Shown here: in pieces, positions 57,452 to 64,000 of the stretch
Position numbering within the stretch: the first letter of the stretch is position 1
Layout of the letters: every line of letters begins with the position of its first letter
Source of the DNA: Roridomyces roridus
Taxonomy: Eukaryota; Basidiomycota; Agaricomycetes; Agaricales; Mycenaceae
Assembly (NCBI GenBank): GCA_029378245.1
Contig: JARKIF010000005.1
Location: 2,914,001 to 2,978,000 of the forward strand
Direction: 5' to 3'
DNA: 64,000 bases
Program-made: the position numbers and the translations under genes
The notes under the pieces: generated by a model
What the model was told of the DNA's origin: nothing
Databases searched by the model: none
What the model saw: only the letters and a program-made list of their open reading frames with translations

Positions 57452-59729
57452 ATGTATCCCATTCGCGTCGCAGTCCTTACAGGTTCGCTCTCCTCCTCCT
57501 CGCTTCCAACGCGTCTCTGAGATTGACCCAGTCAGCGATACTGCTTCTACCAACTCTAGCGCCGATAAATCTGGGCCCACCATCCGCGATATCCTCGAAA
57601 ACAACTCTTTCTCATCAATGACCACCAAATCGTCGCAGACGACGTGTCGTCAATCCAAGACGCTCTCAAACGATGGTGCAATCGCGGGGACGTCGACTGG
57701 ATCATCACCACCGGTGGTACGGGCTTTGGAGTACGCGACCAGACGCCCGAAGTGAGCCAATGCCCGCTCCTCCCGTTTTTGAGGGCTGGATGATTGTAGG
57801 CGATTTCACCGCTGCTCCAGCGTCCAGCACCCGGCCTTGTGCATCTCATGATGTCCGCGTCACTCAAGCATACGCCGTTGGCTGCTTTGTCGCGACCCGT
57901 TGCGGGAACGATCAAGAACACGCTTGTGGTGACGCTTCCGGGCAGCGTCAAAGCCGTGAAAGAGAATTTGGAGGCTCTTCTTGCTGGAGGCGGCGTCAAT
58001 CATGCGATAGAGTTGATTCGAGGCGAAACGGGGAAGCAAGTCCATGCTGAGCTCGCTGGTCATCACCACCACCACGACCATGCGGCACCTCAACCTCGGA
58101 CGCTCTCTCATGACCCCTCTGCTGCGGGTGCGTTTGAGTTCTATTCTGAAGCCACATTCCTGACAACATTCTACCGCTTCAGCACGCCATCGTGTTTCGC
58201 CCTATCCGCTGCTTTCGCTTGAAAAAGCTCTTTCTTTGGTAGAAGAGAACGTTGCGGTGCTTGGAACCGAGAAACGACTGGTAAGTCGCTCCAGACATGA
58301 CGCCAAGCTGTGGATTAAGTCCGGATTAGGTCACACAGGAACTGAGAGGACATGTTCTTGCAGAGGACGTGCTTGCTCCACAGAATGTACCCTCCACTTC
58401 TACCACCAGTGTTGACGGATATGCCTTCCGCTGTAAGGTTATCCCCTTCGCCAAAATACACCTGATTGATTCTTCGTTAGCAACTGATCCTCCTGGCGTC
58501 TACAAAGTCCTTACATCCAATAACCATAAGATATCAACTCCTCTTCCGCCGGATTGTATCTATCGAATCAACACCGGTGGCCCCTTACCTGCCGGGACGG
58601 ACACTAATCATGGTCGAGGACACGCACCTTGTTTCCACCTTCCAAACCGAGGACGGAGTTGATGGAGAGGAAAAGGAGGTCGAGTGTCTGGTGCAGGTCC
58701 CAGCTGGCGAGAACGTGCGCGCCCCCGGGTCAGACGTCTCCAAGGGCGACCTAGTTCTCCAGAAGGGCGATATTATTCTGAGGGAGGGTGGAGAGATTGG
58801 GACTTTGGCGTTCGTGGGACGTAAAGAGGTGCGTTTTTCTCCTGCCTGGAACGACCGTCATTCATGGGCTCTGAAGGTCGAGGTTTTCCGTCGACCAGTT
58901 GTAGCGTTGCTGAGCACCGGCAACGAGCTTGTTGATCTGCAGAACCCTCAGCCTCATTCAAACGACGAGTGGGGAGGCATATGGGATACGAACCGACCTT
59001 CGTTACAAGCGGCCTTGGAAGGCATGGGTGATGAAGTCATGGATCTGGGAATAGTTCCTGACGAGTTGAGTATGCATTCACCAGAATTTGACTCGTACTG
59101 AGACGTCCCCCAGCATTCCTTCGCACGTTTTTGCCGTATGAAAAGGCCTCGACTCTGCAGATATCCTCCTCACCACCGGCGGGACATCCATGGGTCCTAC
59201 CGACCTCCTGAAGCCTGTAATCGAGCGCCACTTTCAAGGCACGATTCACTTTGGCAGGGTCACCGTGAAACCGGGCAAACCCACCACTTTTGCAACTATT
59301 CCTGTGGGCGGCATAGCAAAGCCCGTCTTTGCCCTCCCCGGGCAATCCAGCCTCGGCTTTGGTTACATTCAACGTCTTTGTCGTCCCCGCCCTCAGAAAA
59401 CTCGGTGGATGGCCGGAGGCGCGGTGCCACCTGCCTCGCGTGTCAGTCAAGGTCTGTATATCATTCCAAAGTTACTTGGCACTGACTTTGGTCAATTCTA
59501 GCTCGCTAGCGCCATGGCTCTGGATCCACGCACCGAATTCCACCGGGTCATTATACGTGCCGACTCTGAGGGTTTGCGGGCCTTTAGCACCGGGGGCCAG
59601 CGGTCGAGTCGAGTTGCGAGTTTGAGTGGCGCGAACGGGTTCGTGGTGCTCCCGATGAAGACGTCAGAACGCAGTCGGCTGGACGCTGGGACGAGCGTGT
59701 CTGCTGTGTTGATCGGTGCCATTCAGTAG
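57452..59729 (+). pseudogene. cnxE: Gephyrin-like molybdenum cofactor gene, frameshifted right copy
   Basis: It is homologous to 11672-13974 over its full length, starting MYPIRVAVLT. Relative to the intact left copy it has a one-base deletion at about 57613 (ctcatcaatg) within the G domain. A two-base deletion at about 58603 falls inside TDTVIMVED of the E domain, and a one-base insertion at about 59343 falls in ALPGNPASALV. Each changes the reading frame, and downstream segments such as VEDTHLVSTFQTEDG and MKTSERSRLDAGTSVSAVLIGAIQ survive in other frames. The His run of the linker is five, against ten in the left copy. Three separate frame changes make a base-calling artefact unlikely to explain all. 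Confidence 0.85.
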
Positions 59730-59848
59730 TGGTCACGTGCGTGTCCCAGACCGAAATGGAAACTCGCTTTTGTGCACTGCCGGTGGAACAATGCTGCTCG
59801 GGTCGTATAAAGACTGGGACTCTAGCGCGTCTCTTCATCCTGTCTACC

Positions 59849-61160
59849 ATGTCACAACGCGTTGTGCGACGCAATCCGCTATCTCGCTTGGATCCTAACA
59901 TCCAGCTACAGAAGCGCCAGAAGCGCCTTGCTGTCAAGAAACCCAATAAAGCGGAACCATTCACAACCTTGCCCCCTGAAATCATCACCGAAATCTTCAT
60001 CCACTGCCTTTCCTCCGATCCGGACGACAGGCCCTGCTTGTTGGCGAAACATCGCCCTTGCCGCTCCCAGATTATGGACGCGATTGGCCATTTTCGCTCC
60101 TCACTGGGTCTTCTACAAGCCTGATGAAGTTGAAGCATATGTCGACACGTGGTTCCAGCGCGCCAAGGCGTTGCCCATGTCTTTGGACTTCACCGGGTAC
60201 GACGCGCAGGACAAGGACAGCATACAAGCCATCCTCACCGCTTATGCCCCGCGTCTTCAGTCCTTGACGCTCAGCCTGCCCATTGAGCACTTCCCTACCG
60301 ACTCTCTCGAGTTCCCAGAACTCCAACAAATCACCCTCGCCGTTCTTTTCGAGCGACCGGGGGGCGTCGGGCAGTACATTGAGGCTCACCCACCCTGCGG
60401 GTCGTTCAAGACCGCACCGCAATTGCGCGAGATTCACCTTCGCAGACCCGCAGCTCCGGGGCTCTTCCTTCTCCCTTTAGAAAGACTTGCCAAGTTCACC
60501 GGAGAGGGGTTGACGGTCAATCAGTGCCTGGACTTTCTGCGGTCGGTCCCATCCCTCGTCGAATGCAGCCTCACTGTCGAGAGGGGTGCTGCGGGGCCGC
60601 CACTTGGTGAAGAACGGGTGATCATGCAGCATCTGCGCTCCCTGCGCCTGGGAGCCGATGAGGACGCCGAGCGCTCCGAGGTCGTAAAGATCCTCGAGCT
60701 TCTTGAAGTACCTGCGTCGGAACGCCTTGACCTCGACTGCATCCCTGATCTCCACGCGATGGCCGCCTTCTTCTCCCGGGTCTCCGCATCGTTGCAGAAC
60801 CTTTCGCTCACCAGCGATGCCATTGCCTATCTAGAGCCCAGTGCTCTCGAGTGGTTCCTACAGTTGCCCAACTTGACCCACGTCGAGTTCGTCAGCCCAA
60901 AGAACGAGTTCATCTCATCCTTCCTTTCCAAACTTCACGAGACGGACTTTCTCCCTCGTCTCCACACTCTCCGATTCTTGCACTGTTCTTTCCCTGTCGA
61001 TACCGAGCTCATCGATGCTCTGATGGCCCGTTCTACCATCAGCGCACTCGAGGTCTTCGAGTTGCTTTCCACCGATTCGATCGACGAGTGTCTTGATCCG
61101 CAACTTGAAAAGCTCGTGGAGAAGGGCATGCAGATTCATATAAGATCTCACACCGAGTAA
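59849..61160 (+). pseudogene. F-box protein, right copy with deletion in the F-box
   Basis: It starts MSQRVVRRNPLSRLDPNIQ at 59849 and matches the left gene up to HCLSSDPDDRP. There, about 60032-60050, 38 bases are missing relative to the left copy, including the codons for LLLLRVCGSW, the second half of the F-box. The frame shifts. Translation from the start ends at about 60124, while the LRR-like remainder (IALAAPRLWTRLAIF to the end, NIALAAP at about 60045) stays open in the other frame to 61160. Without the F-box the product could not join an SCF complex. Confidence 0.85.
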
Positions 61161-61481
61161 GCCCGTGCTTCCATTTCTTTTCCTGACATACTGACTCGGT
61201 TAACAGATGAACAAGAGAGAGGATTCGAGTCCGTAACGTAGATATTCAGTGCTGTGCTTCCCTTACTTCCACCATATTTCTGATCCAAACCCTCCCGAAT
61301 ACATTTGTTGAGAATAACGAGCGCCATTGACTCGAAAACAAGGTTGGCCTGGACATCAGGGCGGTCATGTGCCATATTGTTTGGGCTTGTGGACGCACCG
61401 ACAGCACCTTCCCCACATGATTGTCCAGAAATTTCCAGCTCAATTCTATGCAAACACGATCATATATGTACTACACGCTAC

Positions 61482-61570
61482 ACGCCTATTTTGTTGGGTT
61501 TTCTTTTATTCTACACCTTTTTGCCGGCTTTTCTTCCATTCCACACCTATTTTGCTGGCTTTTCTCACAC
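61482..61570 (-). repeat. 32-bp minisatellite, right copy
   Basis: Inverted counterpart of 9736-9824 with three units like ccacacctattttgctggct. Confidence 0.75.
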
Positions 61571-62001
61571 ATGAAACAGACAACTAGAAAGAGGATCAGA
61601 TAATTTGTCGCACGAGATACAACGGTGCACTCACAGGAAAAGGAAAAAGGAAGGTGAGGCCGTTGGGCGCCCGGGTATATGGAGAGAAGATATGAATGAC
61701 TATGTCAAAGGAGTCAGAATCATCAACTCGACGATGAAGACGACGACTTACAAAAGGTGGGGGGAGGAGAATAGGTTGATGAACCCAAAGGATACAGCAC
61801 TGTCGTGGATGGTGGAGGTCGGATATACAAGCAGGATGTCGACTAGTAATACAGATAAACCCCTGGTGTAACAGTGAGAAGGTGAGAAGATCAACGAGGG
61901 AGCGATTCACCAGTAGATGCATCACTTCAAGCCGAAGGCGCAGGGACGATAGCGACAGCCTTGCCGCCAGGAGCCCAGAAAGAAGGAGGCACCGTCAGGA
62001 A

Positions 62002-63171
62002 TCAAGGCTTCTTCTCCTTGATGGGCGTGGAGGTGGAGACCGGGGCCCAGATGCTGGCAGAGAGACCAGGCTTGTTCGCGTCTTCGACCTTCTTGACCTT
62101 GGGTACGAAAGCGAGCGCATGGGCGTTAAGCGGAATCGGCGCAGGAGGAGCCGTGATGCGCGTCGGGCAGCCACCGCGGGACCATTGGAAAGACAGAGGC
62201 TTGGTGGGCACCCACTCCTGCTTGACGGTGGTGAGGCCTGCGGCGGGGAAGAAGGCCGGGACTGTGGGCTTGAGGGCGACCTTGTTCGTGACAGCGGCGG
62301 TGAGCTTGGGGCTGCTGATGCCCAGGTCGGAGAGGTCGGTTGGAAGAGAACGCGAAGCGGCCAGCGTTGAGCGGAGGGCCGCGGACAGAAGTGGTGTGGA
62401 CAACGACACGGAAAGACGCCCAAATGAACCGAAAAGAGACCCAACGGGCTTGGTTTCTGTCTCATCCCCAACGAGGGTGGTGTCAGCGTCGTACATGTCC
62501 ACCTGCACTGGGGTGCGGCGGCGGAATCTGCTGCTGATTGCGATCCCGGCTCGTTGCAGGGAGCGTAGGAGAAGCGACAAAACCGATGACGACTTGATCC
62601 AAACGAGCAGGCAGGCCACGATGAGACCCCATATGACGAGGGCCATGGTCGCGAGGACGAATGTCTTGCCGTTGACGATGGTAGTGGTGGGGATATCGGC
62701 ACTGGTAACGGGCATCTCCTCCTCGATGAAAGTAAACATTTCGTCCTTGTCGTATGTCGCGACGGCGAGGGCCATGGGCGAGGTCGCCGCCATTTGTTGG
62801 AGGATCTGGGCTCGCATGACGTGGAGCAGTACCAACGCGACCGGTATCAGCGAGGCCTGAGATACTGGGCGAGGCCTTGGAGTGGCGAGGACGAGCGCCT
62901 GGGTCGGAGGTTGCTGTCCATGGGCGGGACGCTTGATGCCATTGACGAGGCGTTTGACCACCATAGCGAACCTAAATACGACCGGGACAATCACGAACAC
63001 GTTCACGCCATATGATTTGAGGAGGAGGAGGACGAGGACGGCGTTGGGGACCGTCGTGGAACCGGCGAGGGTCGCGAGGGCGAACTTGAGGAGGCCAGGA
63101 CCAAGGAAGGCCACCAACTGGGCGGAAGCGAGGCCGAGGAGGTAGAAGAGCACGGAGTGGAGGAGGAGCAT
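62002..63171 (-). CDS. Multi-pass membrane protein with PAM2-like motif, right copy
   Basis: A single open frame of 389 codons starting MLLLHSVLFYLLGLAS. Hydrophobic segments lie at about residues 5-27, 28-51, 55-74, 106-126 and 170-192 (FVLATMALVIWGLIVACLLV), followed by a basic loop (SSRFRRR). The C-terminal 190 residues are Pro/Ser/Thr-rich and probably cytosolic. They contain a PAM2-like LNAHALAFVP at 348-357 and a weaker LKPTVPAFFP at 300-309. The end is a TGA where the left copy has CGA (KEKKPRF). In-frame sequence continues beyond it to a second stop at 61927, with SFWAPGGKA conserved. So the last 25-27 residues were lost by one C-to-T change. Function is unknown; the motif suggests contact with poly(A)-binding protein. 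A TATA box sits 82 bp upstream. Confidence 0.7.
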   Translation of the reverse strand: MLLLHSVLFYLLGLASAQLVAFLGPGLLKFALATLAGSTTVPNAVLVLLLLKSYGVNVFVIVPVVFRFAMVVKRLVNGIKRPAHGQQPPTQALVLATPRPRPVSQASLIPVALVLLHVMRAQILQQMAATSPMALAVATYDKDEMFTFIEEEMPVTSADIPTTTIVNGKTFVLATMALVIWGLIVACLLVWIKSSSVLSLLLRSLQRAGIAISSRFRRRTPVQVDMYDADTTLVGDETETKPVGSLFGSFGRLSVSLSTPLLSAALRSTLAASRSLPTDLSDLGISSPKLTAAVTNKVALKPTVPAFFPAAGLTTVKQEWVPTKPLSFQWSRGGCPTRITAPPAPIPLNAHALAFVPKVKKVEDANKPGLSASIWAPVSTSTPIKEKKP

Positions 63172-63252
63172 GGTGTTGTAGACACTAGCAAGGTTCGTAG
63201 ATGACGGGGGAAGTCAAGAACGAATGCAGTACGAGCGAGTGTCAGCCACCCT

Positions 63253-63258
63253 CTTATA
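63253..63258 (-). promoter_or_regulatory. TATA box of the right membrane/PAM2 gene
   Basis: The complement of ctcttatacc gives ggtataagag, matching the left copy at 8089. Confidence 0.6.
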
Positions 63259-63473
63259 CCTGCGATCGGGAATCTTTCTACGAATATGGACACAGAATTT
63301 GAAACAAAACTCACGAGGAAGAAGGGCCTTCAAACCGAGGGTCAAAACGCGATGACATGTTCAAAGTTCAAGACGAAAGCAGACCGTGGGATCATCAAAG
63401 ACTCTTGCTTCCACCTTCCTCAATCTCGACTTGAATTACTTTTGGAAACATCCACAAGGCGATTCCGTATAGC

Positions 63474-64000
63474 TGTTACGATCCGATTCCAAAGGACAAG
63501 TCCGGGGTAGATACCGGAACTCCGGTAATGACCGGAGTTGGAGGGAGTCAACCGGAGGAGTGATCTAAGAGCACCACAGAGGAGTAGGGTGTCTAAGATG
63601 CCTTGCTATGCTGATAGGAAGGGAAGGAGTAGGAACCAGCCAAGACGAGTAGTCAAGAACGTCAATTATCAACTAAGGTTGAATACAGATAAGGAAAGTC
63701 TTATATACGAGTAAGTAGAGATATATGTCATTACCACAGATCAGTAATGGAAACGGACTTATACGGCTATGTGGATATAAGCTGATTAAGTCCGCATGGA
63801 ATGATCAAGTGGATATCCTGATGAATACCAAGTCCGGTTGGGAAACACTCAGATACCTTCATCGCGTGAAAACCCGAGTACCCGGATGGAACCGGGGAGC
63901 ACGTGATGCGCTACTACGTCGGGAGGCATCCCGACGTCTGACCGGAGTTGAGTACCGGAGTTGAGTACCGGAGTTGAGTACCGGAGTTGAGTACCGGAGT
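63474..64000 (+). mobile_element. Probable LTR retrotransposon 5' end, cut by the window edge
   Basis: Homology with block B ends at 63469 and a different sequence starts with TGTTACGATCCG at 63474, the TG start common to fungal LTRs. The following 500 bases are rich in ccgga motifs (accggaactccggt is nearly palindromic), have a promoter-like stretch with tcttatatacgag at about 63697, and end in a tandem repeat. The 3' end, primer-binding site and coding part are not in the window, so this remains an inference. Confidence 0.45.
63941..64000 (+). repeat. 13-bp tandem repeat at the window end
   Basis: The unit accggagttgagt repeats more than four times and runs off the end of the window. Confidence 0.9.

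Larger units (their letters stand above)
57350..63469 (-). repeat. Right copy of inverted duplication block B
   Basis: Inverted copy of 7885-14080: cofactor gene, F-box gene, minisatellite and membrane/PAM2 gene in mirrored order. Homology stops at 63469, five bases before the TGTTACG that begins the probable LTR. Confidence 0.9.

Noticed and set aside
1..64000. CRISPR arrays, bacterial operons or tRNA genes
   Set aside because: None seen. The gene structure is eukaryotic with spliceosomal introns, and no cloverleaf with A and B boxes was recognised by eye.

Overview
The window is eukaryotic and almost certainly from a basidiomycete fungus of the Agaricomycetes type. The genes are split by many introns of about 45-60 bp, base composition is near 50% GC, and the content (S53 sedolisin proteases, LRR-type F-box protein, DSC ligase subunit, eIF3d, IST3, GATA factor) is typical fungal. 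A Cantharellales/Rhizoctonia-like source is possible, but the sequence does not prove it. Gene models were built by hand from splice signals and family knowledge; no alignment or database search was run.

Layout. Positions 1-7755 (block A: EME1, HEM3, an ABHD11-like hydrolase, then gene-poor repeats) recur inverted at 40826-52316. Positions about 7885-14080 (block B: a membrane protein with PAM2-like motifs, an F-box/LRR protein, a gephyrin-like molybdenum cofactor enzyme) recur inverted at about 57350-63469. A sedolisin gene (block C) lies at 14402-16442 and again at 53345-55357, this time in the same orientation. Left order is A-B-C; right order is A(inverted)-C-B(inverted), so the duplication has been rearranged. 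Between the copies, about 17-40.8 kb, lies apparently single-copy DNA: a small secreted protein, a cysteine-motif protein, an NTF2-like protein, a GATA transcription factor, a long gene-poor stretch with a clean MITE, DSC2, eIF3d and IST3. From 63474 a probable LTR begins and runs off the window.

The most striking property is reciprocal decay. Left HEM3 is frameshifted just before its cofactor cysteine while right HEM3 is intact. The left membrane/PAM2 gene is broken while the right one is open apart from a late stop. Conversely the right molybdenum cofactor gene has three frameshifts, right F-box has lost part of its F-box, and right EME1 has an early stop, while their left copies read through. 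The ABHD11-like gene is intact on both sides, and the sedolisin is intact on the left and nearly so on the right. Together the two blocks keep about one good copy of each gene.

A second point of interest is the membrane-protein family of block B and its relative at 55861-56970. They carry one to five copies of a motif with the spacing of PAM2, the peptide that binds the MLLE domain of poly(A)-binding protein. This suggests an undescribed membrane-linked or multivalent PABP-binding family. Housekeeping genes of the central part form compact pairs: DSC2 and eIF3d converge with about 56 bp between stops, and eIF3d and IST3 diverge from a 65-bp shared promoter.
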